DNA of 64,000 bases, taken from Pseudomonas brassicacearum (GTDB taxonomy: Bacteria > Pseudomonadota > Gammaproteobacteria > Pseudomonadales > Pseudomonadaceae). Below the pieces are notes generated by a model. It was not told the DNA's origin, made no database searches, and worked only from the letters and a program-made list of their open reading frames with translations. The position numbers and the translations under genes are program-made. Location: NCBI RefSeq assembly GCF_003732265.1, contig NZ_MOBK01000010.1, positions 219,792 through 283,791 on the forward strand. The letters run 5' to 3'. Each line of letters begins with the position of its first letter. The stretch's first letter is position 1. This document shows, one piece after another, positions 51,664 through 60,938 of the stretch.

Positions 51664-52835
51664 GGCAGCAGTTGCTCCCAGGCCGGCACGCCCATTGGCG
51701 GTTTCGGTAATTCCGGAAGCGGCGCGGGATGGCTTGGCTGGATGCCGTCACGCGTCAGGCTGGCGATGACCCGGTCGGCAAAGTCCGGCGCCAGCGCCAG
51801 TTTGGTCGGCCAGCCCACCAGCAGGCGACCTTGTTCGGCGAGGAAGGCGTTGTCGGGACGGGTAAGCCCCGATTGCAGCGGCTCGGCGCGGTCCACGCGC
51901 AAGGTGGCCCATTGCGCGGTGCTCAGGTCGATCCATGGCAGCAAGTGGCCGAGCTCTTGCTGGGCCGTGGCGATTTGCTCGGCAGGTTCGCGGGCAACGC
52001 CTTCGGCCTCGGCAATATCGCCCCCCATGTACCAGACCCACTGACCGTCGGCCGCCGGGTGAGTGGTCACGGTCAGGCGCGGTTTGGTGCCGCCGCCCAG
52101 GCAATGGGCGTACAGCGGTTTGAGGCCCGGGCCTTTGGCGATGATCATGTGCAACGGCCGACGCTGCATGGCGGGTTGACTCAGCCCCAGCGCTTCGAGC
52201 AACGCGGCGGTGCCGGCACCGGCGCTGAGGACGATGCGCTGGGCGCGAATCTCGCGTTCGTCGACCTTGAGGCCGACCAGCACGTTGCCGTCCAGCAGCG
52301 GCTCGATCTTCTGCCCGGCGAGCAGGCCATCACCGGCCAGGTCGGCCAGGCGCTGGACCAGGCTTGGCACGTCGACCACCAATTCCGCCAGGCGATAGAC
52401 CTTGCCCTTGAAGCGTTTGTCTTGCAGGGCCGGTGGCAGTTGATCGCCCTTGACCTGATCGACACGGCCGCGCACGGCCTTGCTCGCGAAGAAGCTGGTG
52501 AGGTTGCCGGCGAGTGTGCCGGGGGACCAGAGATAGTGAGCTTCGGACAGCAGGCGCACGCCGGACAGGTCCAGTTCGCCATCGCCCGCCAGCGCCTCAC
52601 GCCAGCGGCGCGGCATGTCGGCAATCGCTTCCGACGCCCCGGTCAGGGCGCCATGCAACGCGTACTTGGCGCCGCCGTGAATGATGCCCTGGGACTTCAC
52701 ACTCTGCCCGCCGCCGAGGCTGGCGCTTTCCACCAGCACGGTCGAAAAACCCTGGCGTCGCAGGCGCGCATTCAGCCAGAGGCCGGCGACACCAGCGCCG
52801 ACAATCAGAACGTCGGTGGAAATAACGGATGGCAT
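51660..52835 (-). CDS. FAD-dependent oxidoreductase (DAO/GlpD family)
   Basis: 391 aa. The N-terminal Rossmann motif DVLIVGAGVAGLWLNARL binds FAD; GGGQSVKSQGIIHGGAKY is typical of glycerol-3-phosphate dehydrogenase-like DAO proteins. A C-terminal FAD-contact segment GRLLVGWPTKLALAPDFADR is present. The physiological substrate is unknown. First gene of a three-gene minus-strand operon with the aldo/keto reductase and the hypothetical protein. ATG at 52835. Confidence 0.88.
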   Translation of the reverse strand: MPSVISTDVLIVGAGVAGLWLNARLRRQGFSTVLVESASLGGGQSVKSQGIIHGGAKYALHGALTGASEAIADMPRRWREALAGDGELDLSGVRLLSEAHYLWSPGTLAGNLTSFFASKAVRGRVDQVKGDQLPPALQDKRFKGKVYRLAELVVDVPSLVQRLADLAGDGLLAGQKIEPLLDGNVLVGLKVDEREIRAQRIVLSAGAGTAALLEALGLSQPAMQRRPLHMIIAKGPGLKPLYAHCLGGGTKPRLTVTTHPAADGQWVWYMGGDIAEAEGVAREPAEQIATAQQELGHLLPWIDLSTAQWATLRVDRAEPLQSGLTRPDNAFLAEQGRLLVGWPTKLALAPDFADRVIASLTRDGIQPSHPAPLPELPKPPMGVPAWEQLLP

Positions 52836-52928
52836 GCGGCGACCTCAGTGTTCAAGACGAGGGCGCAGTATACAGACTCGAAGAAAAGGGGATTTGTCGG
52901 TGATCAACAGGAGGGATGCAAAACCCTT

Positions 52929-53017
52929 GTGGGAGCGAGCCTGCTCGCGAATGCGGTGTGTCTGGCAATACTGATGTCGACTGACACGGCCCCTTCGCGA
53001 GCAGGCTCGCTCCCACA
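52929..53017. repeat. REPIN
   Basis: TGTGGGAGCGAGCCTGCTCG and CGAGCAGGCTCGCTCCCACA facing each other with a 45-bp spacer, a variant arm sequence (GAGCCTGCTC) also seen at 35.0 kb. Confidence 0.88.
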
Positions 53018-53036
53018 ATGAAAAGTGTCTCAGGCT

Positions 53037-53369
53037 TTAGTGGCCGGCGGTTTTGGAGAACAGTTGGATCACGACAACGCCCAACACGATCAACGCCATC
53101 CCCAGCATCGCCGGCACGTCCAGTTTCTGCCCATAAATAAACAGCGCCGCGACGCTGACCATCACGATGCCCAAGCCGGCCCACACCGCGTAAGCGACGC
53201 CCACCGGAACGCTGCGCACCACCAGGGTCAGCATCCAGAAGGCAATGCCGTAACCGACGATCACCAGAACCAACGGCAGCGGCGTGCTGAAGCCTTTGAC
53301 GGCTTTCATCGAAACAGTCGCGATCACTTCGGCGCAGATGGCGATGGCCAGGTAGTAGTAAGCGGTCAT
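53037..53369 (-). CDS. small multidrug resistance (SMR) transporter, EmrE-like
   Basis: 110 aa with four membrane helices. The essential Glu14 of SMR pumps is present (YYYLAIAICAEVIATVSMK), followed by the conserved YAVWAGLG loop near residues 60-67. It should exchange protons for cationic drugs or quaternary ammonium compounds; the Gdx (guanidinium) subgroup is less likely. ATG at 53369 with GAGGA upstream. Divergent from the LysR gene, which may control it; from memory PA4990 (emrE)/PA4989 have the same arrangement. Confidence 0.92.
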   Translation of the reverse strand: MTAYYYLAIAICAEVIATVSMKAVKGFSTPLPLVLVIVGYGIAFWMLTLVVRSVPVGVAYAVWAGLGIVMVSVAALFIYGQKLDVPAMLGMALIVLGVVVIQLFSKTAGH

Positions 53370-53472
53370 GGGTGCATCCTCGTGTGAAGTGTTGCTTTCT
53401 GAGGTCGGCATTTTAGAGACTCTCCAGATGCGGTAAAGTCATTACCTATCTGCCAGAGAGATGGGATGGCCT

Positions 53473-54369
53473 ATGCAATGGAATCTTGAGCAACTGCGGT
53501 TGTTTGTCAGCGTAGCGGAGCATCGCTCGTTTTCTGCGGTGGCACGCGATCAGCGCAAGGCGCAGTCAGCGGTCAGCAGTTCGATTGCGCTGCTGGAAGA
53601 AGATCTGGGCGTGAGCCTGTTCGATCGCAGCAGCGGCCGTCAGCCGAAACTCACCGAGGCCGGCAATGCCTTGCTGGACGAGGCGCGCGAAGTGTTGCGC
53701 CAGTGCGAGCGCCTCAATGGCCGCGCGTTGGCCATGATGCGCGGACAAGAAGCGCGTCTGCGTGTGGCCCAGGATGAGGCCATGCCCTATCAGCCGATAA
53801 TTGAAAGCTTCGAAGCCCTGGCGGAAAAATTTCCCAGCCTCGAAGTGCAGCTGACCAGCGCCGCCCAGGGCGATGTCGCGCGCAAACTGGTGGAGCGCCG
53901 GGCCGATCTGGGGTTGCTGTTTTATCACGACCAGATCCCCGAGGCCCTTGAGCGGCGGGTGTTGGGCCGCGTTGAAATGGTCACGGTGTGCGGCGTCGGG
54001 CATCCACTGGCGAAACAGGCTCAAGTCGATTGTCAGGCGCTGGCGCAGCATCGGCAGTTGCTGATGTCGACCCAATCGAGCGTCTACCCCGGCAGCGAGC
54101 CAGCCAGCCCGCAAGTCTGGCGTGCCGACAGTTTCTACGTGATGGCCGAATGGCTGGTGCGCGGTCTCGGTTGGGCCTGGTTGCCACGGCACGTGGTGCA
54201 ATACCCGGCGTACCAGGGCCTGATGGTTGAACTGGACAGCGAATGGACTCCGCCGGCGCTGGTGGTGGAGCTGGTGTGGCGTCGCGATGAGCCGCTGGGC
54301 CCGGCGGCTCGTTGGCTGGCGGAACGTTTTGCCGTGCACTTGCAGGCGATCGGCGAGAAAAGCCGATAA
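53473..54369 (+). CDS. LysR-family transcriptional regulator
   Basis: 298 aa from ATG 53473 (MQWNLEQLRLFVSVAEHRSF); a start at 53461 adds four residues and cannot be excluded. The winged helix-turn-helix covers residues 1-60 (SFSAVARDQRKAQSAVSSSI then LEEDLGVSLFDRS), followed by the two-lobed effector domain. Divergent from the SMR pump gene across about 100 bp; a role in regulating that pump is inferred. Its end is 11 nt from waaA. Confidence 0.9.
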   Translation: MQWNLEQLRLFVSVAEHRSFSAVARDQRKAQSAVSSSIALLEEDLGVSLFDRSSGRQPKLTEAGNALLDEAREVLRQCERLNGRALAMMRGQEARLRVAQDEAMPYQPIIESFEALAEKFPSLEVQLTSAAQGDVARKLVERRADLGLLFYHDQIPEALERRVLGRVEMVTVCGVGHPLAKQAQVDCQALAQHRQLLMSTQSSVYPGSEPASPQVWRADSFYVMAEWLVRGLGWAWLPRHVVQYPAYQGLMVELDSEWTPPALVVELVWRRDEPLGPAARWLAERFAVHLQAIGEKSR

Positions 54370-54380
54370 ACTCCGCCGCC

Positions 54381-55658
54381 ATGAATAGAACTCTCTATAC
54401 CGCGCTGTTTTATCTGGGGCTGCCACTGGTAGCGATTCGGCTGTGGCTGCGCTCGCGTAAGGCGCCGGCGTATGCCAAGCGCATTGGCGAGCGTTTCTCC
54501 CTCGCACTGCCGGTAATGAAGCCGGGCGGTATCTGGGTGCACGCGGTGTCGGTGGGCGAAAGCATTGCCGCGGCGCCGATGATTCGCGCCTTGCTGCAAC
54601 GTTATCCACAGCTACCGATTACCGTGACCTGCATGACCCCGACCGGGTCCGAGCGCATCCAGGCGTTGTTCGCCAATGAACCACGCATTCAACACTGCTA
54701 CCTGCCTTACGATTTGCCCTGCGCCGCCGCGCGTTTCCTGGACCGGGTCCGGCCAACGCTGGCGGTGATCATGGAAACCGAACTCTGGCCCAACCACATT
54801 CACCAATGCGCCAAGCGCGGGATTCCTGTGGCGTTGGCCAATGCGCGACTGTCCGAACGCTCGGCCAAGGGGTATGGCCGCTTCCGCAAACTGACCCAGC
54901 CGATGCTCGCGGAGATGAGCCTGTTCGCGGTGCAGACCGAGGCCGAAGCCCAGCGCTTTCGTGACTTGGGTGCGCGTCCTGAAACCGTGGAAGTCACCGG
55001 CTCGATCAAGTTCGACCTGACCATCGACCCGCAATTGCTGCAACGCGCCGTTGAGCTGCGCACGCAATGGCAGACGCTTGAGCGGCCGGTCTGGATCGCC
55101 GCCAGTACCCATGAAGGCGAAGACGAAGTGGTCCTCGCGGCCCATCGTCGGTTGCTGGCCAATCATCCCGATGCGTTGCTGATTCTGGTGCCGCGCCATC
55201 CGGAGCGTTTCAACACGGTGTTCGAGCTGTGTCAGCAGCAGGGTTTTGCGACGCTGCGGCGTTCCACGGGCGAGCCGGTGACCTCGGCCACGTCGGTGCT
55301 GGTGGGCGACACCATGGGCGAGTTGCTGTTTCTTTACGCCTTGGCAGATAGCGCTTTCGTGGGGGGCAGCCTGGTGCCGAACGGCGGGCATAACCTGCTG
55401 GAACCGGCCGCGTTGGCCAAACCGGTACTGAGCGGCCCGCACCTGTTCAATTTCCTCGAAATCGCCGCGCAGTTGCGCAGTGCCGGGGCGTTGCAGGAAG
55501 TGGAAGATGCCGAAGGCCTGGCGCTGGCAGTGCAGCGGCTGTTCGAGTTGCCGCGCGATGCGCAGCGGATGGCCGAGGCGGGGTTGAAGGTAATGCGCAG
55601 CAATCAGGGCGCGTTGCAGAGGTTGCTGGATGGGCTGGGGCGGTTGATCGGCCGCTAA
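54381..55658 (+). CDS. waaA: 3-deoxy-D-manno-octulosonic acid (Kdo) transferase
   Basis: GT30 enzyme that transfers Kdo from CMP-Kdo to lipid IVA at the inner membrane, the step before heptose addition by WaaC. 425 aa. N-terminal membrane anchor (about 4-22), then IWVHAVSVGESIAAAPMI with the catalytic Glu, METELWPN, IAASTHEGED and GGSLVPNGGHNLLEPAAL. ATG at 54381; poor ribosome binding site, so coupling to the upstream LysR gene is possible. Confidence 0.95.
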   Translation: MNRTLYTALFYLGLPLVAIRLWLRSRKAPAYAKRIGERFSLALPVMKPGGIWVHAVSVGESIAAAPMIRALLQRYPQLPITVTCMTPTGSERIQALFANEPRIQHCYLPYDLPCAAARFLDRVRPTLAVIMETELWPNHIHQCAKRGIPVALANARLSERSAKGYGRFRKLTQPMLAEMSLFAVQTEAEAQRFRDLGARPETVEVTGSIKFDLTIDPQLLQRAVELRTQWQTLERPVWIAASTHEGEDEVVLAAHRRLLANHPDALLILVPRHPERFNTVFELCQQQGFATLRRSTGEPVTSATSVLVGDTMGELLFLYALADSAFVGGSLVPNGGHNLLEPAALAKPVLSGPHLFNFLEIAAQLRSAGALQEVEDAEGLALAVQRLFELPRDAQRMAEAGLKVMRSNQGALQRLLDGLGRLIGR

Positions 55659-55664
55659 TGTGTT

Positions 55665-55686
55665 GCGAGGGGGCATGCCCCCTCGC
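55665..55686. terminator. palindrome between convergent waaA and tolC-like gene
   Basis: GCGAGGGGGC and GCCCCCTCGC enclose AT in a 22-nt perfect palindrome directly between two convergent stop codons. No T-run; it may be a bidirectional terminator or a half REP of the GCGAGGGGGC type. Confidence 0.5.
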
Positions 55687-55694
55687 CGCAAGCA

Positions 55695-57137
55695 TTACTG
55701 GGTGGGTGGTCTTGACTTGAGTTGCTGTTCCGCCGCCTTGGCCAAATCGGGTGGCAAAAAGTCCTTGTCCGGGTTGTAGTCGGCCTTGAGGTAACGCTTC
55801 AAGTCTTCCAGATCTCCCGGACTCAACGTGCCGGCCTGCTGCTTCAAGCGCAGGTTGTCGAGGATGTAGTCGTAGCGGGTGTTGTTGTAGTCACGTACCG
55901 AGGTGTACAGCGAGCGCTGCGCATCCAGTACGTCAACGATGTTGCGTGTCCCCACCTGATAACCGATTTCAGTCGCTTCCACCGCACTCTGGTTGGAGAT
56001 GATCGATTGCTTGCGCGCCTGTACCTGATCCACATCGGTGTTGACCGCGCGATGCAGGTTGCGAGTGCTTTCGACGATTTGCCGACGCAGCGCTTCGCGT
56101 TGCTGCTCGGTCTGATCCAGCTGTGCATACGATTGACGCACCTGGGAGGTGGTCAGGCCGCCGCTGTAGATCGGGATGTTCAGTTGCAGGCCCACCGTTG
56201 TTTGCTCAACGTTGCCACTGTACGGTTGGCCAAAGGCATTCGGGTTGCTGAAGCCCAGTGCGTCGTTGTCACCTTTTTCGTATTTCGCCACCGCGTCGAC
56301 CGTCGGCAAGTGACCGGACTTACGCTGCTTGAGGGTTTCTTCGGCAGCACTGACCGCGTAGTTGCTGGCCTGCAGATTGAGGTTCTGGCGGGCAGCCGTG
56401 TCGACCCAGGCTTTGGCGTCGTTCGGCGCCGGTGGCAGGATCGGCAGGCTATGGGCGACGCCCCAGATCGAGTTGTACTGACGGTTGGTCAGGGTGATCA
56501 GCGCTTCAAACGCGTCGTCGACCTGGCGCTGGGCAACGATCCGGTTGGCGCGTGCGGTGTCGTAGCTGGCTTGAGAGTTGAGCACGTCGGTCTTGTCCGA
56601 CAGGCCGACGTCGAAACGTTCGTTGGACTGATCAAGTTGGCGTTTGAACGCGGCTTCTTCCGCCTTGGTCGACGCCAGGTTGTCTTGGGTGCGCAGCACG
56701 TTGAAGTAATTTTCAGCGGTCTGCAGGATCAGGTTTTGCTCGGTGGCCGAGAGTTGCAGGGCAGCCTGTTCGTTGACGTCCTTGGCGGCCTGGAACTGGA
56801 ACCAGCGATCAGCGCGGAACAGCGGCTGCGCCAGGGTGGCCTGATACGAATTTGCACTGCGATTGGCCGTCGCCGAAGGCTGGTCGATCGCGGTACGGAT
56901 GCTGGCCACTTCGGCACCACCCGACAGATTGGGCAGCAGGCCGGCGCGGGCCTGAGGCACGACTTCTTTCTGCGCGCCATATTGCGCGATGGCTGCCGCG
57001 AGGTCGGCGTTGTTGGCCTTTGCTTCCTGGTAAACGCTGACCAGGTCGTTCTTGGTCGATAAGGGCGCTTCTGCTGCCCAGCCCGTTCCATAAGACGCAC
57101 AAGACACGGCAAGGGCCAGTGAAAGTTTGCGCAGCAT
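55695..57137 (-). CDS. TolC-family outer membrane efflux channel
   Basis: 480 aa. Signal peptide MLRKLSLALAVSCASYGTGW cleaved near AWAA-type site, followed by two tandem OEP repeats. The repeat signatures are visible: NDLVSVYQEAKANNADLAAA, SNERFDVGLSDKTDVLNSQA and, in the second half, YQVGTRNIVDVLDAQRSLY. The protein should trimerise as an outer membrane beta-barrel with a periplasmic tunnel used by type I secretion or RND pumps. No pump or fusion gene is adjacent, as for TolC itself and P. aeruginosa OpmH (PA4974). ATG at 57137 with AGGGAA upstream. Confidence 0.92.
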   Translation of the reverse strand: MLRKLSLALAVSCASYGTGWAAEAPLSTKNDLVSVYQEAKANNADLAAAIAQYGAQKEVVPQARAGLLPNLSGGAEVASIRTAIDQPSATANRSANSYQATLAQPLFRADRWFQFQAAKDVNEQAALQLSATEQNLILQTAENYFNVLRTQDNLASTKAEEAAFKRQLDQSNERFDVGLSDKTDVLNSQASYDTARANRIVAQRQVDDAFEALITLTNRQYNSIWGVAHSLPILPPAPNDAKAWVDTAARQNLNLQASNYAVSAAEETLKQRKSGHLPTVDAVAKYEKGDNDALGFSNPNAFGQPYSGNVEQTTVGLQLNIPIYSGGLTTSQVRQSYAQLDQTEQQREALRRQIVESTRNLHRAVNTDVDQVQARKQSIISNQSAVEATEIGYQVGTRNIVDVLDAQRSLYTSVRDYNNTRYDYILDNLRLKQQAGTLSPGDLEDLKRYLKADYNPDKDFLPPDLAKAAEQQLKSRPPTQ

Positions 57138-57338
57138 AGGCGTTCCCTAGAATTAATATTACACAAGTAATTTGAGCGCCAAGGCTAAGGCGCGGCACGT
57201 ACCACGTCAACGCATGGCTTGGCGTAGCGAGTGTAGTTGTGCAATCGGGCGGCAACAATCCTGTATCTGCCATTCATCAAGGCGTTTTGTTCGGTGTTGG
57301 CGTTCTTTGTCAGTTGTGTCTAGACTGGCCGGGTTCTT

Positions 57339-57428
57339 GTCGGGGTGCCTTGCTATGAGGCTGAGATCGAATAATTTCGGATCCCGTTGAACCTGATCAG
57401 GTTAGCGCCTGCGTAGGGAACAAGATTT
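57339..57428 (+). ncRNA. TPP riboswitch (THI element)
   Basis: Conserved blocks in order: CGGGGTGCC, GAGGCTGAGA, CCGTTGAACCTGATCAGGTT, AGCGCCTGCGTAGGGAACAAG (split across two listed lines). This is the thi-box fold that binds thiamine pyrophosphate. It lies about 180 bp before the thiC start. Downstream, CCCGG (57437) and CCGGG may form part of an expression platform, but no T-run is present, so translational control is more likely. The rest of the 467-bp gap upstream (57138-57338) should hold the tolC and thiC promoters. Confidence 0.96.
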
Positions 57429-57604
57429 CTCGTCACCCGGCGAGTCCTCTTGTGCTTCGTCCGGGATGTTGTTCGACAATCGAACACCCCTCGAGCACTG
57501 AGCACAGCACCAACAGCTTCGTTATGGCTGATTGGTCGCGTCCATTCGTTACAGGTTCGCTCCGACAAAATTCCACTGCCTGGATGCTGTCTGGAGAGCC
57601 CGTG

Positions 57605-59494
57605 ATGACGATAAAACCAAAAAATACGATGAACCTGAGTGATTCGGCCCAAGTCGATCAACAGTCGGTTCAACCGTTTACCCGCTCGCAAAAAATCTAT
57701 GTCCAGGGCTCGCGCCCCGACATCCTCGTGCCCATGCGCGAAATCAGCCTGGATGTGACCCCGACCGACTTCGGCGGCGAGATCAATGCGCCGGTGGTGG
57801 TGTACGACACCTCGGGCCCGTACACCGACCCCAACGTCATCATCGACGTGCGCAAAGGCCTGGCCGATGTGCGTTCCGCGTGGATCGAGTCCCGTGGCGA
57901 CACTGAACGCCTGCCGGGCCTGAGCTCCAATTTCGGCCAGGAACGCCTCGCCGATGCCGAGCTGACCAAGCTGCGTTTCGCCCACGTCAACAACCCGCGC
58001 CGCGCCAAGGCCGGGGCCAACGTCAGCCAGATGCACTATGCCCGCCAAGGCATCATCACCGCCGAGATGGAATACGTTGCCATCCGCGAAAACATGAAGC
58101 TGGAAGTGGCCCGCGCCGCCGGCCTGCTGGACCAACAACACGCCGGCCACAGCTTCGGCGCCAGCGTGCCGAAAATCATCACCCCCGAATTTGTCCGTGA
58201 CGAGATCGCCCGTGGTCGCGCGATCATTCCGGCCAACATCAACCACACCGAACTGGAACCGATGATCATCGGCCGTAACTTCCTGGTGAAGATCAACGGC
58301 AACATCGGCAACAGCGCCTTGGGTTCGTCCATCGAAGAAGAAGTGGCGAAACTAACCTGGGGCATTCGCTGGGGTTCGGACACGGTCATGGACCTGTCCA
58401 CCGGCAAACACATCCACGAAACCCGCGAGTGGATTATCCGTAACTCGCCGGTGCCGATCGGTACGGTGCCGATTTATCAGGCCCTGGAAAAAGTCGGCGG
58501 CGCCGCCGAAGACCTGACCTGGGAGCTGTTCCGCGACACGCTGATCGAACAGGCCGAGCAGGGTGTCGACTACTTCACCATCCACGCCGGCGTGTTGTTG
58601 CGCTACGTGCCGCTGACCGCCAAGCGCGTGACCGGCATCGTTTCTCGTGGCGGTTCGATCATGGCCAAGTGGTGCCTGGCGCACCACAAGGAAAACTTCC
58701 TCTATACCCATTTCGAAGACATCTGCGAAATCATGAAGGCCTACGACGTCAGCTTCTCGCTGGGTGATGGCCTGCGTCCGGGTTCGATTGCCGACGCCAA
58801 CGACGCCGCACAATTCGGCGAGCTGGAAACTCTCGGCGAGCTGACCAAGATCGCCTGGAAGCACGACGTGCAGTGCATGATCGAAGGCCCGGGCCACGTG
58901 CCGATGCAGTTGATCAAAGAGAACATGGACAAGCAGCTGGAATGCTGTGACGAGGCGCCGTTCTACACCCTCGGCCCGCTGACCACCGACATCGCGCCGG
59001 GTTATGACCACATCACCTCCGGCATCGGTGCGGCAATGATCGGTTGGTTCGGTTGCGCGATGCTCTGCTACGTGACGCCGAAGGAGCACCTGGGCCTGCC
59101 GAACAAGGATGACGTGAAGACCGGGATCATTACTTACAAGATCGCCGCGCATGCCGCCGATCTGGCGAAGGGGCATCCGGGCGCGCAGATTCGCGACAAT
59201 GCCTTGAGCAAGGCGCGGTTCGAATTCCGTTGGGAAGACCAGTTCAACCTCGGCCTGGATCCGGACACCGCCCGTTCGTATCACGATGAAACACTGCCGA
59301 AGGATTCGGCCAAGGTCGCGCACTTCTGCTCCATGTGCGGGCCGAAATTCTGCTCGATGAAAATCACCCAGGAAGTCCGCGAGTACGCGGCCAACCAGCG
59401 GATCGAAACCGTGGATGCCGAGGTCGCCCAGGGATTGGCGGAACAGGCTGAACGGTTCAAGCAGGAAGGCAGCCAGCTGTACAAGAAGGTTTGA
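57605..59494 (+). CDS. thiC: phosphomethylpyrimidine synthase ThiC
   Basis: Radical-SAM enzyme that rearranges aminoimidazole ribotide into HMP-phosphate for thiamine synthesis. 629 aa. The C-terminal [4Fe-4S] motif CSMCGPKFCSM is intact, and EGPGHVPMQ and GHPGAQIRDNALSKARFEFRW mark the active-site barrel. ATG at 57605 with TGGAGAGCCC upstream; earlier in-frame starts are inside the leader. Controlled by the TPP riboswitch. Followed by a REPIN and cytX. Confidence 0.97.
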   Translation: MTIKPKNTMNLSDSAQVDQQSVQPFTRSQKIYVQGSRPDILVPMREISLDVTPTDFGGEINAPVVVYDTSGPYTDPNVIIDVRKGLADVRSAWIESRGDTERLPGLSSNFGQERLADAELTKLRFAHVNNPRRAKAGANVSQMHYARQGIITAEMEYVAIRENMKLEVARAAGLLDQQHAGHSFGASVPKIITPEFVRDEIARGRAIIPANINHTELEPMIIGRNFLVKINGNIGNSALGSSIEEEVAKLTWGIRWGSDTVMDLSTGKHIHETREWIIRNSPVPIGTVPIYQALEKVGGAAEDLTWELFRDTLIEQAEQGVDYFTIHAGVLLRYVPLTAKRVTGIVSRGGSIMAKWCLAHHKENFLYTHFEDICEIMKAYDVSFSLGDGLRPGSIADANDAAQFGELETLGELTKIAWKHDVQCMIEGPGHVPMQLIKENMDKQLECCDEAPFYTLGPLTTDIAPGYDHITSGIGAAMIGWFGCAMLCYVTPKEHLGLPNKDDVKTGIITYKIAAHAADLAKGHPGAQIRDNALSKARFEFRWEDQFNLGLDPDTARSYHDETLPKDSAKVAHFCSMCGPKFCSMKITQEVREYAANQRIETVDAEVAQGLAEQAERFKQEGSQLYKKV

Positions 59495-59527
59495 TCTGAC
59501 CTGAAACGGTGGGGCCTGCACAGGCGC

Positions 59528-59604
59528 CATCGCCAGCAGGCTGGCTCCCACATTGGATCTGTGGCGTTAACACGTCCCCTGTGGGAGCCAGCCTGCTGGC
59601 GATT
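59528..59604. repeat. REPIN, variant arm
   Basis: TCGCCAGCAGGCTGGCTCCC and its complement GGGAGCCAGCCTGCTGGCGA, inverted with TGTGGGAGC ends inward, between thiC and cytX. Confidence 0.88.
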
Positions 59605-59645
59605 GAGATCTACACAACAACAAATGTCCCTCTGAGATAACACCC

Positions 59646-60938
59646 TTGAGCATTCAACCGAGTACTTATTCCCCCGACATCGCCGTGCCAACCGACAAAC
59701 GCGTCTTCGGCGGTCGTGATCTGTTTTCCCTGTGGTTCTCCCTCGGTATCGGCCTGATGGTGCTGCAGACCGGCGCCTTGCTCGCGCCAGGTCTGGGCCT
59801 GTCCGGTTCGCTGCTGGCGATTTTCCTCGGCACCCTGGTCGGCGTTCTGCTGCTGGCCGCCGTCGGCGTGATCGGCAGCGACACCGGCCTGTCGTCGATG
59901 GCCGCGCTCAAACTCAGCCTCGGCAAACGTGGCGCGAGCCTGCCGGCCGTGCTGAACCTGCTGCAACTGATCGGTTGGGGGTCGTTCGAAATTATCGTCA
60001 TGCGCGACGCCGCCAGCCTGCTCGGCGCGCGAGCATTCAGCGAAGGCAGCCTGCTGTCGAACCCGCTGCTCTGGACAATTGTCTTCGGTGGTCTGGCGAC
60101 GTTGCTGGCCGTCAGCGGTCCTCTGACATTCGTACGGCAGATCCTGCGCAAGTGGGGCATCTGGCTGTTGCTGGCGGCGTGCATCTGGCTGACCTGGAAC
60201 CTGTTCGCCAAAGCCGATCTGGCTGCCTTGTGGGCGCAGGCCGGTGATGGTTCGATGCCGTTCGCCGTGGGCTTCGACATTGCCATCGCGATGCCGCTGT
60301 CGTGGCTGCCGCTGATTGCCGACTACTCGCGTTTCGGCAAGCGTGCCAAAAACGTCTTCGGCGGCACCGCTCTGGGCTTCTTTATCGGCAATTTCTGGCT
60401 GATGAGCCTGGGCGTGGCCTACACCCTGGCGTTTGCGCCGAGCGGTGAAGTGAATGCCTTGTTGCTGGCGCTGGCGGGTGCAGGCCTGGGGATTCCGTTG
60501 CTGCTGATTCTGTTGGACGAGTCGGAAAACGCCTTCGCCGACATTCATTCGGCAGCCGTTTCCAGCGGGATTCTGTTGCGCTTGAAAGTCGAGCATCTGG
60601 CGTTGGCCATCGGTGTGATTTGCACACTGATCGCGTGCCTGGCGCCATTGGCCCAGTACCAGAACTTCCTGCTGTTGATCGGTTCGGTGTTCGCGCCGCT
60701 ATTCGGCGTGGTGCTGGTGGATCACTTCATCCTGCGCAAGCGTTCGGCGCAAGTGGCGTCAGCCGCGTTGCGCTGGCCGGCGTTGCTCGCCTGGTTGGGC
60801 GGGGTGAGCACTTATCACTTGCTGGCTAATCTGTATCCGGACATCGGCGCAACCCTGCCGTCGTTGATTCTGGCAGGGCTGCTGCAGCTGGTGCTGGGCC
60901 GGGCCTTCAGTTACGGCCGGGAAACAGCTCGGGCTTGA
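59646..60938 (+). CDS. cytX: hydroxymethylpyrimidine transporter CytX (NCS1-like)
   Basis: 430 aa with about twelve membrane helices (for example WFSLGIGLMVLQTGALLAPG and AIGVICTLIACLAPLAQY). Resembles the NCS1 nucleobase:cation symporters; CytX members are predicted to import HMP for thiamine salvage and are typically next to thi genes, as here behind thiC. The start is TTG at 59646 (MSIQPSTYSPDIAVPTDKRV), with a weak GAGATAA site; no ATG is near. Its last 32 bp overlap the convergent lipoprotein gene. Confidence 0.88.
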   Translation: MSIQPSTYSPDIAVPTDKRVFGGRDLFSLWFSLGIGLMVLQTGALLAPGLGLSGSLLAIFLGTLVGVLLLAAVGVIGSDTGLSSMAALKLSLGKRGASLPAVLNLLQLIGWGSFEIIVMRDAASLLGARAFSEGSLLSNPLLWTIVFGGLATLLAVSGPLTFVRQILRKWGIWLLLAACIWLTWNLFAKADLAALWAQAGDGSMPFAVGFDIAIAMPLSWLPLIADYSRFGKRAKNVFGGTALGFFIGNFWLMSLGVAYTLAFAPSGEVNALLLALAGAGLGIPLLLILLDESENAFADIHSAAVSSGILLRLKVEHLALAIGVICTLIACLAPLAQYQNFLLLIGSVFAPLFGVVLVDHFILRKRSAQVASAALRWPALLAWLGGVSTYHLLANLYPDIGATLPSLILAGLLQLVLGRAFSYGRETARA

